Notes: generated by a model from the letters alone, not told the origin. A stretch of DNA of 48,907 bases from Nitrosomonadales bacterium (GCA_016197305.1 JACPVZ010000045.1:1-48907), one strand, 5' to 3'; shown: positions 30,134-43,324, counted from the stretch's first letter. Numbers and translations are program-made.

Positions 30134-30921
30134 CTCGCACCCTTCTGTTCCGCCGCCCATTCCGCCAACGACGCCAGTAGGCCATCGTCGCCCGACCCGC
30201 ACAAGCGCACCTGCCGCCATCCCTGTTGCCGTGCCAGCTCGGCGATGCGCGGGTGGGGCACGAACAAGGGCTTGTCGCGCAATGCGCTCTGGGCCGGTCG
30301 ATCCAGCATCTGCCACAGATAACCCAGCGCCTCGCTGCTGGTCACGCTGATCGCATCCGCGTTGCTTTGCAGCAACGCGGATGCATCCTGCTGCGGTTTG
30401 CTGCGCTGGTAGCAGGCCGCATATTCGACGCTGGCGCCGCGCTCGCGCAGCGTGTCGCCGAGCAATTCGCGGCCGCCGTCGCCGCGGAAGATCATGACCC
30501 GCCAGCCCGCCACAGACTGGAGTTCCGGCAAGGCCAGCAGCCCTTCGCTGTCGAAGCGTTCGCCGGGAGCGATCACGTCGGCGATCCCCATTGCGCGCAA
30601 CGCTTTCGCGCTGCCCTGCCCGACCGTGGCAATTTTCAGGCCGGTCGGAATTCCTCCTGCCGCACGGATCGCGCCGATGCCGTATTGCACCGCATTGGGG
30701 CTGATAAAGATCGCAAGATCGAATTGGTACAGCCGGGATATCTGCTCGTTCAGCACATGTGCGTCCTGCACCGGCGCAATGTCCAGCAGCGGGAACAGGA
30801 AGGTGCTGCCGCCCGCTTCCCTGATGCGTTGCGCCAGCTGCGCGGCCTGGTCACGCGGGCGCGTGACCACGATGTTCAGCCCAGCCAGAGGATCTGCGCC
30901 CGTCTCCAGCCTGGAATTCAT
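30130..30921 (-). CDS. hemD: Uroporphyrinogen-III synthase
   Basis: LNIVVTRPRDQAAQLAQRIREAGG; between hemC and hemX. Confidence 0.93.
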   Translation of the reverse strand: MNSRLETGADPLAGLNIVVTRPRDQAAQLAQRIREAGGSTFLFPLLDIAPVQDAHVLNEQISRLYQFDLAIFISPNAVQYGIGAIRAAGGIPTGLKIATVGQGSAKALRAMGIADVIAPGERFDSEGLLALPELQSVAGWRVMIFRGDGGRELLGDTLRERGASVEYAACYQRSKPQQDASALLQSNADAISVTSSEALGYLWQMLDRPAQSALRDKPLFVPHPRIAELARQQGWRQVRLCGSGDDGLLASLAEWAAEQKGAR

Positions 30922-30932
30922 CGATCGTTAGC

Positions 30933-31877
30933 CTATAGGACCAGCTCGGCCAGTATCTTGTCCGCGCCCTGCGCACGCAGTTCGTCGGCGATCCTGTTGC
31001 CCAAGGTTTCCGGATCGGAAACCTCGCCGACCATCTCGGATTGCATCATGCGCTTGCCGTCCGGACTGGCGACAAAACCGCGCATGCGCAGCTTGCCGTT
31101 CTTGACCTCGGCAAAACCGCCCAGCGGCACCTGGCAGCTGCCGCCCAGCGCGCGGCTCAGCGCACGCTCCGCATACACGCAGGCGGCGGTGTCGTGATGG
31201 TGCAGCGGCTGCAATGCGGCGATCACATCGGCGCGGTCGGCACGGCATTCGATACCCAGCGCACCCTGGCCTACCGCAGGCAGGCTGTCTTCGCTGCTGA
31301 TCAGCGTGCGGATGCGGCTGGACAGCCCCAGGCGCTTCAATCCGGCCGCAGCCAGGATGATCGCGGCATACTTGCCTTCGTCCAGCTTGCGCAGACGGGT
31401 CTGCACGTTGCCGCGCAGCGGCTCGATGTTGAGATGCGGAAAGCGCGCCCGCAACTGGCTTTCGCGGCGCAGGCTGGAAGTTCCCACCACGCTGCCGGCT
31501 GGCAACGACGCCAGATTTTCATAGTTGTTGGACACAAAGGCATCATGCGGGTCTTCACGCTCACCGATCACCGCCAGCACAAAACCCTGCGGCAGATTCA
31601 TCGGCACGTCCTTCAGCGAATGCACAGCCAGGTCGGCGCGGCCGTCTTCCAGCGCGGTTTCCAGCTCCTTGACGAACAAGCCCTTGCCGCCGATTTTCGA
31701 CAGCGTCACATCCAGAATCTGGTCGCCCTGAGTCGTCATACCCAATATACTGACCTCGGTTTGCGGGTATAATGCGCGCAGTCTGTCCCGAATATGTTCT
31801 GCCTGCCACATCGCCAGCGCGCTTTCACGCGAAGCTATCACTAAACGAGCGGGGCCTGGATGGGATGTCGGACTCAT
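30933..31877 (-). CDS. hemC: Hydroxymethylbilane synthase
   Basis: [46 protein letters not shown]. Confidence 0.96.
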   Translation of the reverse strand: MSPTSHPGPARLVIASRESALAMWQAEHIRDRLRALYPQTEVSILGMTTQGDQILDVTLSKIGGKGLFVKELETALEDGRADLAVHSLKDVPMNLPQGFVLAVIGEREDPHDAFVSNNYENLASLPAGSVVGTSSLRRESQLRARFPHLNIEPLRGNVQTRLRKLDEGKYAAIILAAAGLKRLGLSSRIRTLISSEDSLPAVGQGALGIECRADRADVIAALQPLHHHDTAACVYAERALSRALGGSCQVPLGGFAEVKNGKLRMRGFVASPDGKRMMQSEMVGEVSDPETLGNRIADELRAQGADKILAELVL

Positions 31878-31990
31878 AAGTATTTCCTGAATGTCTGGTT
31901 GTCTGAATTGCCTTAACGGCTGTTTATAAATGATGCGCTGCGCATTCTAGCATGGGCTGCATGTGCGTGTAATTCCTGAAGTTGTAGAAG

Positions 31991-34526
<2,536 letters not shown>

Positions 34527-34591
34527 CCCGGAGGACTTGATTCCCCACTTCACCGGTGCATCGTCAGTGCAGTGTGAAAAGAAAGGATGCC

Positions 34592-35890
34592 ATGAAGAAA
34601 TTCCTGTTAGCCTTGCCCGCGCTTGCGCTGCTTTCTTCCTGCGTCAAATCGGGCGGCAATGTAAAACTCGACGACGTGCTGAAGGTCGCACGCAGCGACA
34701 CCGCCAGGAATGTCATCGCCGTAGCCTCCAGCGCCGACGCCAAGTCGGCCGCGAAACAGCTGCTCGCCAACAAGCGCCAGCAATGGAAGAACGACCCGCT
34801 GCAGCTGGCGCGCGACCTGCGCGATGCACAACGCGATTTCGGCAGGCTGATGGACATCCTGTCCGGCAAGGTCAGGAAAGAGTGGGGCAAGAAGGACGTC
34901 GTGCTGCCGGAGAAGAAAACCTACGTGAAGTACAGCAAGCAATACCGCAGCCGCGCGATCATCGATTTCGAGCAGGGCGAGATCCGCATCGAATCGCTGG
35001 ACAGCGCCAGGGAAAGCCTGAAGAACGCGATCATCACCACGCTGCTCACGCCCGAAGACCCCGCATCGGTCGATGTGTTTTCGGATAGCGCCGTCGACCT
35101 CAGCGGGAACAGCAAACCGTTTTTGCTGGGGCTGGTGGTAAACGATGCCGGACAGGCGATTGCCACCCAGGAGCAGGCCGCCAGTTTTGCCGACATCGTG
35201 CTGACCACTTCCGACACGCGCAAGCTGCAGACCGACAGCGGCGAGCGTCTGGCGCGCTTCGTCACCATCAGGATGGTGGCCAACTTCGAGGACAAGAAAG
35301 CCGAGAAATACCTGCCGCTGGTGCGCAAATATGCCGCGCAGTTCGACGTCAGCCCCAGCCTGATCCTCGGCATCATGCGCAGCGAGAGCAGCTTCAACCC
35401 GCATGCGGTCAGCAGCGCGCCAGCCTACGGGTTGATGCAGCTGGTGCCCACCAGCGGCGGCCGCGAGGCTTACCGTCGCGCCAGGAACGAGGATATGGCG
35501 CCATCCAAGGAATATCTGTTTGACGCGGAGCACAACATCGAGCTGGGCACCGCCTATCTGAGCGTGCTGCTGTACGACCAGCTGGGCGGCGTCGAGGATC
35601 CGATGTCACGCGACTACTGCGTGATCTCCGCGTACAACACCGGCCCGAGCAATGTGATGAGGGCGTTCACCGAGGTCAAGGGCAAGCAGCGCCTAAAGGA
35701 TGGCGTGGCGCAGATCAACAGCCTGACTCCGGCCCAGGTGTTCCAGGAGCTGCGCGAAAAACTGCCTTACGCCGAGACGCGCAATTACCTGCCCACCGTC
35801 AACAACAACCGCAGGCGCTATTACAGCCTGGACAAGACCATCGTCGACAACAGCGCTGCAACGGCAGCCGAAAGCACCGCACCCCAGTAA
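34592..35890 (+). CDS. Membrane-bound lytic murein transglycosylase, MltC-like lipoprotein
   Basis: Lipobox ALLSSC; LT motif ILGIMRSESSFNPHAVSSAPAYGLMQLVPTSGGREAYR. Confidence 0.88.
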   Translation: MKKFLLALPALALLSSCVKSGGNVKLDDVLKVARSDTARNVIAVASSADAKSAAKQLLANKRQQWKNDPLQLARDLRDAQRDFGRLMDILSGKVRKEWGKKDVVLPEKKTYVKYSKQYRSRAIIDFEQGEIRIESLDSARESLKNAIITTLLTPEDPASVDVFSDSAVDLSGNSKPFLLGLVVNDAGQAIATQEQAASFADIVLTTSDTRKLQTDSGERLARFVTIRMVANFEDKKAEKYLPLVRKYAAQFDVSPSLILGIMRSESSFNPHAVSSAPAYGLMQLVPTSGGREAYRRARNEDMAPSKEYLFDAEHNIELGTAYLSVLLYDQLGGVEDPMSRDYCVISAYNTGPSNVMRAFTEVKGKQRLKDGVAQINSLTPAQVFQELREKLPYAETRNYLPTVNNNRRRYYSLDKTIVDNSAATAAESTAPQ

Positions 35891-35902
35891 CGGGGAGCGA
35901 TG

Positions 35903-37882
35903 CTAATGTACCGATGCGCACCATTGCTTCCACATTTCGCGGTAAGCGGCTTCCAGGTTTTGCACGAACAGCGGCGCATTGCCCAGCGGTGAAGCGCTGA
36001 AACGCTCGCGCTGCGCACCGCGCAGCTGCGCAAGGCGCGCGCGATCCGCGGCCAGCTGCGCCGCCAGGGCCACATATTGCGCAGGATCGCCGGCGACCAG
36101 ATCGGACAAGCCAACATTGGCCAGCAGCGCGGCCGAGTTGCGGCTGATGAACTTCTCCCCGGCCAGCGTCACGACCGGCACGCCCATCCACAACGCCTCG
36201 CAGGTCGTGGTGACGCCGGAATAGGGATGGGTGTCGAGCGCGATATCGATCTCGCCGTAATAAGCCAGCAAACCGGCATGATCCAGATAGCGACCGTCCA
36301 GAATCACCCGCTCCGCGGCGATGCCCTCTGCATCGAAACGATCGCGGTAGCGCTGTTGCACCACCGGATCGGCCAGCTGTCTGGATTTCACGATCAGCCG
36401 CGCATCCGGCACGCGCCGCAATATCTCAGCCCACAGCGCCAGCATCGCCTCGGTCACCTTGGACAGGTTGTTGAAACAGCCGAACGTGACATGACCATTG
36501 GCAATGCAGGGGGGTGGGGCCACGGCGGGAGCATACTCCGGCGCCACATAGCACAGATAGCTGCCGGGCAGGCGCAGCACCCGCTCGCTGAAGCGCTGGA
36601 TGGTATCGTCCGGGATCACGCCGGCATCGGCCAGCAGATAGTCGACGTTGCCCAGGCCCGTGGTGTTGCAATACCCCAGCCAGGTGACCTGCAGCGGCGC
36701 AGGTTTGCGCGCGAACACCAGCAAGCGGTTGCCGGAAGTATGGCCGGACAGGTCGACCAGGATATCGATGCCGTCTGCACGTATCATCGCGGCGACCGCG
36801 TCGTCGTCCAGCGCGCTGATCTGCCGCCAGTTTGCGACATGGGCGCACAAGCGCGCGGTGATGGCGTCTTCCTGCGCCGAGTTGAAGTAGCAATAGATCT
36901 CGCAGCCCGCCGAATGGTATGGCAACACGCCTTCGAGGAAAAACCCCACCGGATGTTCGCGAAAATCGGCCGACACGTAACCGATGCGCAACGGGCGCGA
37001 TGGATCCCGTGAATTGCCGTGCGGGGCATGATTCATGTAACGCGCCGCATGACGTTCTGCCCATTCGACATGGCGCGCATGGATCTGCTGCGCGTCGTAA
37101 TCATCGCAGTAATTCATGCAGAACAGGATGTTGCCGTGCGCATCGGCGAATGCCGGGTCAAAACGGAGCGCCTGCTCGAAACTGGCGATCGCTTCGGCAT
37201 GCTTGCCCTGCTCCTTCTGCGCATTACCGATGTTGTAGTAACTCACCGCGCAGTCAGGCTTGCTGGCAAGCGCCTGGCGACTGTGTGCGATCGCCGCATC
37301 GAAATCGCGCAACTCGTAGCACACCACACCCAGGTTGATGCGCGTGGAATAGAGCGAGCCCCCTGCACCGCCGAGCGCGACCACCTGCTCGTAATGCTTG
37401 CGCGCCTCCGGCAACTGGCGCAATGACTGGTACAGCACGCCCGCGCTGTAATGCGCATCGCCGCTGAACGGCTCCGCCGCCAGCCAGCGCTCCTGATAGG
37501 GCAACGCCTCCTGCTGACGCTCCAGCCGGTGCAGTAGCGCAACGAGGTTGGCCAGCGCCATCGGCAGATCGGGCCGGATCTCCAGCGCCGCCTTGAATGC
37601 GGCGACCGCCTGTTCATGCTTGCCTTGCTGCATGCAGGCAAGCCCCAGATAAGCCTGCGCATCCAGCGAACGGGGATTGAGGCGTGCCGCCTGCGCGAAA
37701 GCCTGCTCGGCGTCGGCATGAAGGTTCTGCATGCCGCACACCTGCCCGAGCATCAGCCAGGCCGGGACGCTGGCGCGTGCCTTGGCGATGACTTTGCGCA
37801 AGATTTTCTGCGCGTCGGGCAAGGCTCCGGCGCGCATGTATTGCTCGGCCAGCGCGAGTTGTTGCTGGATCTTGTCGCTCAT
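35903..37882 (-). CDS. TPR-repeat O-GlcNAc transferase-like (SPINDLY/GT41) protein
   Basis: N-terminal TPRs; RPLRIGYVSADFREHPVGFFLEGVLPYH...APLQVTWLGYCNTTGLGNVDYLLAD...TCEALWMGVPVVTLAG. Confidence 0.9.
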   Translation of the reverse strand: MSDKIQQQLALAEQYMRAGALPDAQKILRKVIAKARASVPAWLMLGQVCGMQNLHADAEQAFAQAARLNPRSLDAQAYLGLACMQQGKHEQAVAAFKAALEIRPDLPMALANLVALLHRLERQQEALPYQERWLAAEPFSGDAHYSAGVLYQSLRQLPEARKHYEQVVALGGAGGSLYSTRINLGVVCYELRDFDAAIAHSRQALASKPDCAVSYYNIGNAQKEQGKHAEAIASFEQALRFDPAFADAHGNILFCMNYCDDYDAQQIHARHVEWAERHAARYMNHAPHGNSRDPSRPLRIGYVSADFREHPVGFFLEGVLPYHSAGCEIYCYFNSAQEDAITARLCAHVANWRQISALDDDAVAAMIRADGIDILVDLSGHTSGNRLLVFARKPAPLQVTWLGYCNTTGLGNVDYLLADAGVIPDDTIQRFSERVLRLPGSYLCYVAPEYAPAVAPPPCIANGHVTFGCFNNLSKVTEAMLALWAEILRRVPDARLIVKSRQLADPVVQQRYRDRFDAEGIAAERVILDGRYLDHAGLLAYYGEIDIALDTHPYSGVTTTCEALWMGVPVVTLAGEKFISRNSAALLANVGLSDLVAGDPAQYVALAAQLAADRARLAQLRGAQRERFSASPLGNAPLFVQNLEAAYREMWKQWCASVH

Positions 37883-37999
37883 GGGGTGGTAAAAATACGG
37901 AATCTTTCAGTGGCGAGCATCTTAGCCGCTCGCCATAAGGCTGTCGAACTGATGGCCTGCGCGGCACCATCGATACATCGCTCCACAGATGCGCTGCGC

Positions 38000-38764
38000 T
38001 TAGCTGAACTCCTTGACGATGTGCTGCTGGCGGCGGCTGATCGCGAGCAGCTCATCCAGGCCTTTCAGCTTGACCATCCAGCCGGCGCTCTCGGCATTAT
38101 CGTCGCCGCCTTTTTCGAATCCCTCGATCGCCTCCTTGGCCACCAGGCAGTTGCGGTGTATGCGCACAAAGCGCGTTGCAAACTCCTTCTCCAGCGCATT
38201 CAGCGACTCCTCGATCAGATATTCGCGTTCCGCGGTGCGCACCGTGATGTATTTCAATTCGGCGCGCAGGAACAGCACCTGCTCGATGGGCACCAGATGG
38301 ATCTTGCCGCGCTCGTGGATGGACAGGTTCTTGCGCGGTTCGGGCAGCAACTCGCGCAACACTTCGGTCTGTATCGGCACGGCCTGGCGCGCCCGCGTGA
38401 GCGCGTCGAACAAGCGGCCTAGCCTGATCGGCTTCAGCAGGTAATCGATCGCATGCAGCTCGAATGCCTTGATCGCATAGCTGTCGTAAGCGGTGGTAAA
38501 CACGATCACCGGCGGCTTGGGCAACTTCTGCAGATGCTGCGCCAGCTCGATGCCATCCATCTGCGGCATGCGTATGTCCAGCAGCACCACATCGGCAGGC
38601 GTCACCATCAGCTTGTCCAGCGCCTCCTGGCCATTACCCGCCTCGCCGACGACTTCCAGGGCCAGTTGCTCGCCGCAATCGCTCAACAGATCGCGCAACC
38701 GGTTGCGCGCCGGCAACTCATCGTCGACGATAAACACCCGCAATGCCAGTTCCACGGTATTCAC
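38000..38764 (-). CDS. LytTR-family response regulator (AlgR-like)
   Basis: Receiver ADVVLLDIRMPQMDGIELA; LytTR C-terminus ATRFVRIHRNCLVAKEAIEGFEK; paired with the adjacent kinase. Confidence 0.92.
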   Translation of the reverse strand: MNTVELALRVFIVDDELPARNRLRDLLSDCGEQLALEVVGEAGNGQEALDKLMVTPADVVLLDIRMPQMDGIELAQHLQKLPKPPVIVFTTAYDSYAIKAFELHAIDYLLKPIRLGRLFDALTRARQAVPIQTEVLRELLPEPRKNLSIHERGKIHLVPIEQVLFLRAELKYITVRTAEREYLIEESLNALEKEFATRFVRIHRNCLVAKEAIEGFEKGGDDNAESAGWMVKLKGLDELLAISRRQQHIVKEFS

Positions 38765-39804
38765 ACTCTCTCCTTCATATAAGGCAGGCTGATCTCCACC
38801 CGATAGACATCCTTCCCGCTTTCGACCTGATAGCGCGCCTCAACATCGAACAGCAACTCGAGCCGTTCGCGGATATTCTGCAATGCCATCTTGTTGCCTG
38901 AATGCGCCGCATCGCCCGCGCGCGGCGCACGCGGATTTTCCACGGTGACATGCAATTCATCGCCGCCGAGGCGCACTGCGATACGGATCGCGCCGCCCTG
39001 CGGCAACGGTTCGATTCCGTGGTATACCGCATTCTCCAGCAGCGGCTGCAACAGCAACGGCGGGATCAGCGCATCGCCGGGAATATCCTGCACTTGCCAG
39101 TCCACCGCCAGACGCTCCCCGAGGCGTAATTGCTCCAGCGCGAGATACTGCCTGCACAACTGGATTTCCTCGCGCAACGGCACTAGGTCTTCGGCGTCCG
39201 CCATCGCCATGCGGAACAGGTCCGCCATGTCCTCCAGCGCGGTCTCGGCCTGTTTCGGCCGGGAACGCACAATCGCCAGCACCGCATTGATCGTGTTGAA
39301 CAGGAAGTGCGGCCGGATACGCGCGCGCAGCACCTGCAGTCGCGCCTCATGCAACGCGTAGGACAACACCTGCGAACGCCAGCGGAAATACGCCAGCAAC
39401 AGCATGCTCGCAATGATGCTCAACAGACCATAGCGCAACTCGGTGAAATAATATTCATCCCGGCCCGGCGGCTGGTATAGCTCGCCCCCCAGATCATAGA
39501 TCATCAGCGTCAGCGCCAGCACCAGGCCGGTAACCGCGAGCACCCCACGCCAGTAGGGCAACCGCTCCAACCGGGGTTGCACGAACCACAGGCACAATAG
39601 GCTGGCGAGGAGGATGGGCGCCAGCAGCGCGGCGATCTGCAGCAGGTGCAGCGGGACATCCTGCCAGCTCGCCGCCTGCATGACCGCCTGCAGCAGCGCC
39701 AGGCCGTTGATCGCCAGCAGAATGCGCAGCGTCACCCCGAGATTGCGGAAGTTGGGCAGCATATCGTGGCGGGTATTTTGTTTTATACTGCGCGCCTTAT
39801 TCAT
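38761..39804 (-). CDS. LytS/AlgZ-like sensor histidine kinase
   Basis: LRARIRPHFLFNTINAVLAIVRSRP; IPPLLLQPLLENAVYHGIEPLPQGG; ATGA-type overlap with the regulator. Confidence 0.92.
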   Translation of the reverse strand: MNKARSIKQNTRHDMLPNFRNLGVTLRILLAINGLALLQAVMQAASWQDVPLHLLQIAALLAPILLASLLCLWFVQPRLERLPYWRGVLAVTGLVLALTLMIYDLGGELYQPPGRDEYYFTELRYGLLSIIASMLLLAYFRWRSQVLSYALHEARLQVLRARIRPHFLFNTINAVLAIVRSRPKQAETALEDMADLFRMAMADAEDLVPLREEIQLCRQYLALEQLRLGERLAVDWQVQDIPGDALIPPLLLQPLLENAVYHGIEPLPQGGAIRIAVRLGGDELHVTVENPRAPRAGDAAHSGNKMALQNIRERLELLFDVEARYQVESGKDVYRVEISLPYMKERV

Positions 39805-39849
39805 GGCTGAACGATTTCAAGTTTTTCACGCCCCATTCTGGTACAAAAC

Positions 39850-41235
39850 ATGGCAAGCATACAAGACAAAGATACCTGGTCAGGACGATTCGCGGAACCC
39901 GTCGCGGAATTGGTCAAGCGCTACACCGCGTCGGTCGGCTTCGACCACAAGCTTGCGATGTTCGATATTCAGGGCTCGCTGGCGCATGCCCGCATGCTGG
40001 CGGCCTGCGGCATCATCGACGGGCAGGATTTCAGCGACATCCAGCGCGGCCTGGCGCAGATCGAGAACGAGATCCTCAGCGGCGAATTCAACTGGTCGCT
40101 GGACCTGGAAGACGTGCACCTCAACATCGAGAAACGGCTCACCACGCTGGTCGGCGATGCCGGCAAGCGATTGCACACCGGACGGTCGCGCAACGACCAG
40201 GTGGCTACCGATGTGCGCCTGTATCTGCGCAGCGCGATCGACGAATTGCTCGAGCTGATCAAGGCACTGCAGCTTGCCCTGCTCGACCTCGCCGGCCAGC
40301 ACACGCACACCATCATGCCCGGCTTCACCCATCTGCAGGTCGCCCAGCCGGTCAGCTTCGCCCACCACCTGATGGCCTACTTCGAGATGCTCAAGCGCGA
40401 TGCGGAACGCCTGCGCGATGCGCGCCGCCGCGTCAACCGCCTGCCGCTGGGCGCGGCCGCACTGGCCGGCACCAGCTACCCGATCAAGCGGGAGATGGTG
40501 GCCGAGCTGCTGGGCTTTGACGAAGTATGCGCGAATTCGCTGGACGCGGTGTCGGATCGCGACTTCGCGATCGAATTCACCGCCTGCGCATCGCTGATCA
40601 TGACCCATCTGTCGCGCTTTTCCGAGGAACTGATCCTGTGGATGAGTCCGCGCTTCGGCTTCATCGACATCGCCGACCGCTTCTGCACCGGATCGAGCAT
40701 CATGCCGCAGAAGAAGAACCCCGACGTGCCGGAGCTGGTGCGCGGCAAAACCGGACGCGTGAACGGCCACTTGGTCGCACTGCTGACGCTGATGAAAGGC
40801 CAGCCGCTGGCCTACAACAAGGACAATCAGGAAGACAAGGAACCGCTGTTCGACACCGTGGACACGTTGACCCAGACGCTGCGCATCTACGCCGACATGA
40901 TCGCCGGCATCAAGGTCAAGCCCGAGGCGATGCGCAACGCGGCCTTGCAGGGCTATGCCACCGCCACCGACTTGGCCGATTATCTGGTCAAGAAAGGCCT
41001 GCCGTTCCGCGACGCACACGAAGCCGTCGCGCTCGCGGTACGCTTCGCCGAGCAGCGCGGCTGCGACCTGAGCGACATCCCGCTGGCCGAACTACAGCAG
41101 TTCTCCACGCTGATCGGGGACGATGTCTATCAGGTGCTGTCGCTGGAAGGCTCGCTGGCCAGCCGCAACCACACCGGCGGCACCGCGCCGAATCAGGTTG
41201 AGGGGGCGATTGCGCGGGCCCGGAACAGCCTGTAG
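39850..41235 (+). CDS. argH: Argininosuccinate lyase
   Basis: [43 protein letters not shown]. Confidence 0.97.
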   Translation: MASIQDKDTWSGRFAEPVAELVKRYTASVGFDHKLAMFDIQGSLAHARMLAACGIIDGQDFSDIQRGLAQIENEILSGEFNWSLDLEDVHLNIEKRLTTLVGDAGKRLHTGRSRNDQVATDVRLYLRSAIDELLELIKALQLALLDLAGQHTHTIMPGFTHLQVAQPVSFAHHLMAYFEMLKRDAERLRDARRRVNRLPLGAAALAGTSYPIKREMVAELLGFDEVCANSLDAVSDRDFAIEFTACASLIMTHLSRFSEELILWMSPRFGFIDIADRFCTGSSIMPQKKNPDVPELVRGKTGRVNGHLVALLTLMKGQPLAYNKDNQEDKEPLFDTVDTLTQTLRIYADMIAGIKVKPEAMRNAALQGYATATDLADYLVKKGLPFRDAHEAVALAVRFAEQRGCDLSDIPLAELQQFSTLIGDDVYQVLSLEGSLASRNHTGGTAPNQVEGAIARARNSL

Positions 41236-41288
41236 GTCGCGCAAAGCGCTGCCCCCTTAAACCCGCACCCGAATTGCGGGCAAAAAAA

Positions 41289-41310
41289 TGGGCAATCTCG
41301 CGATTGCCCG
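41289..41310 (-). terminator. Probable minus-strand rho-independent terminator (grxD)
   Basis: Minus strand cgggcaatcgcgagattgcccATTTTTTTG: GC stem then T run, about 150 nt past the grxD stop. Confidence 0.6.
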
Positions 41311-41328
41311 AATTAGGAGGAGAGCATT

Positions 41329-41382
41329 ATGACGAGCGGATTACCTCCAACCCATCGTTCAAACACTCAGGCCGCATCATAA
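41329..41382 (+). CDS. Candidate 17-aa small ORF with strong Shine-Dalgarno
   Basis: taggaggagagcattATG...TAA = MTSGLPPTHRSNTQAAS. Confidence 0.25.
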   Translation: MTSGLPPTHRSNTQAAS

Positions 41383-41401
41383 GCACTCAGGCGAGATATA
41401 A

Positions 41402-41437
41402 CCATATGCCGAATTATCTAGATAATTCGGCATATGG
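41402..41437. repeat. Perfect 36-bp loopless palindrome
   Basis: ccatatgccgaattatctagataattcggcatatgg equals its own reverse complement. Confidence 0.97.
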
Positions 41438-41457
41438 CAATCAGTCGGAAATTATGC

Positions 41458-41772
41458 TTAGCCCTGCAGCAACTGCTTCAGTTCGCCGCTCTGGTACATC
41501 TCGGTCATGATGTCGGAACCGCCGACGAACTCACCCTTGATGTACAACTGCGGAATGGTCGGCCAGTTGGCATAGTCCTTGATGCCCTGGCGAATCTCGG
41601 GATCCTGCAACACATCCACCGAAAAGAATTGTTTCACGCCCAGCGCATTGAGGATGCGCACCGCATTCGCGGAGAAGCCGCACTGCGGCATCTGTGGATT
41701 GCCTTTCATGTACAAGACCACCGGATGAGTGGCCACTTGCTCCTGAATACGCTTTTGTACGTCTGTGCTCAT
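41458..41772 (-). CDS. grxD: Monothiol glutaredoxin (Grx4 family)
   Basis: VVLYMKGNPQMPQCGFSANAVRIL; CGFS active site. Confidence 0.95.
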   Translation of the reverse strand: MSTDVQKRIQEQVATHPVVLYMKGNPQMPQCGFSANAVRILNALGVKQFFSVDVLQDPEIRQGIKDYANWPTIPQLYIKGEFVGGSDIMTEMYQSGELKQLLQG

Positions 41773-41924
41773 CGTGTTTTACCTGAATTTAATGGTCGGG
41801 AATTCTATAGTCGCCGACAAAGCGGCGTCAACCGTGAGCGGGAGAGGGGTATTTGATATACGTGCCGAATACGCGCACTACGTCATACAATGCGCAATAG
41901 ACAGCGCAACCAACAAGGAACACG

Positions 41925-43166
41925 ATGGAATCCTCAGCCTCACTGGAACTCGCCAAACACGCCCTGCTGATGTTCGGCATCATCCTCGCCGTGGGCACTT
42001 GCTCCGGCCTGATCGCCCGTCTGGCCAAGGTTCCCGACGTGGTGGTGTTCCTGCTGGTGGGCATGCTGATCGGCCCCGGCGTACTGGGATGGGTCGACAT
42101 CAAGGCCGATTCCGCGATCAACCAGCTGATCCTGATCTTCGGCTCCAGCTACATCCTGTTCGACGGCGGCGCGTCGATCCGCGTCAAGGTGCTGAAAGAG
42201 GTGTGGATCACCATCGTGGTGATCGCCACCGTCGGCGTGCTGATCACCGCCGCGATCACCGGCATCGCAGCCTGGTATTTCCTCGGCGTGCCGTTCATCG
42301 TCGCACTGCTGCTCGGCGCAACGCTCGCCTCCACCGACCCGGCCACACTGGTGCCGGTGTTCAAGCAGGTGCGCATCAAGGAGCGCGTCGCCCAGACGGT
42401 GATGAGCGAATCCGCGTTCAACGACGCGATGGGCGCGATCCTGACGTTCACCGTGCTCGGCATCGCGATGGGATCGGGCGAATTCTCGGTGGGTGACGCG
42501 CTGCTGGACCTGCTCAAGCAATCGCTGCTGGGCATCGTGATCGGCGGCATCCTGGGTTATCTCGCCGCGGTATTCATCGCACATGAAAAACTCGGCTTCC
42601 TCGCCGAATTCGCGCCGGTGGTGACGCTGATGGCGGTGATCGCCGCCTACATGGCCGCGGACGGCCTGCATGCCAGCGGCTTCATGGCGGTATTCGTGTT
42701 CGGCATCATGCTCGGCAATCAGGAATCGCTGGGCTTCCGGCTCACCGCACAGGAAGGCAATCAGCTGGAGGAATATGTGCTGACCACCGCCTTCATCATG
42801 CGCATGTTCATCTTCATCCTGCTCGGCGCACAGGTGGACTTTGGCCTGATGAACCAATACCTGCTCGGCGGTGTCGCGGTCGTCGTGGTGTTCATGCTGC
42901 TGGCGCGGCCTTTGACGGTGTTCCTGTGCGCGCTGCCCGACCGCCGCGCCAAGTGGAGCCTCAACGAGCTGCTGTTCATGTGCTGGACGCGCGAGACCGG
43001 CGTGATCCCCGGTGCGCTCGCCGGCATGCTGGTCGGCATGAAAGCCCCCGGCGCGCAGATCATCGCCTCGGTGACCTTCATCGCGATCCTGATGACCATC
43101 CTGATCCAGGCCACGACCACCCAATGGCTGGCCAGGAAGCTGGGGTTGCTGGCAGATCAGCAATAA
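41925..43166 (+). CDS. Na+(K+)/H+ antiporter, CPA1/NhaP-like
   Basis: Multi-TM 413 aa; LLLGATLASTDPATLVPVFKQVRIKERVAQTVMSESAFNDAMGAI. Confidence 0.88.
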   Translation: MESSASLELAKHALLMFGIILAVGTCSGLIARLAKVPDVVVFLLVGMLIGPGVLGWVDIKADSAINQLILIFGSSYILFDGGASIRVKVLKEVWITIVVIATVGVLITAAITGIAAWYFLGVPFIVALLLGATLASTDPATLVPVFKQVRIKERVAQTVMSESAFNDAMGAILTFTVLGIAMGSGEFSVGDALLDLLKQSLLGIVIGGILGYLAAVFIAHEKLGFLAEFAPVVTLMAVIAAYMAADGLHASGFMAVFVFGIMLGNQESLGFRLTAQEGNQLEEYVLTTAFIMRMFIFILLGAQVDFGLMNQYLLGGVAVVVVFMLLARPLTVFLCALPDRRAKWSLNELLFMCWTRETGVIPGALAGMLVGMKAPGAQIIASVTFIAILMTILIQATTTQWLARKLGLLADQQ

Positions 43167-43219
43167 CTCACCGCTCCTAAATACGGCGTATGATTCCAAA
43201 TGCTGAACAAGTCTATTTT

Positions 43220-43324
43220 GTCGTTCCCGCGAAAGCGGGAACCCGGCCCATTCAACAAGCTGGATGGCCGTCCCTCGACACTCACCGCAAGCGGTTCGTT
43301 TTCCCGTTTTCGCGGGATAACCAG
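43220..43324. repeat. MITE-like repeat, diverged copy
   Basis: gtcgttcccgcgaaagcgggaacccgg ... gttttcccgttttcgcgggataaccag. Confidence 0.7.
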
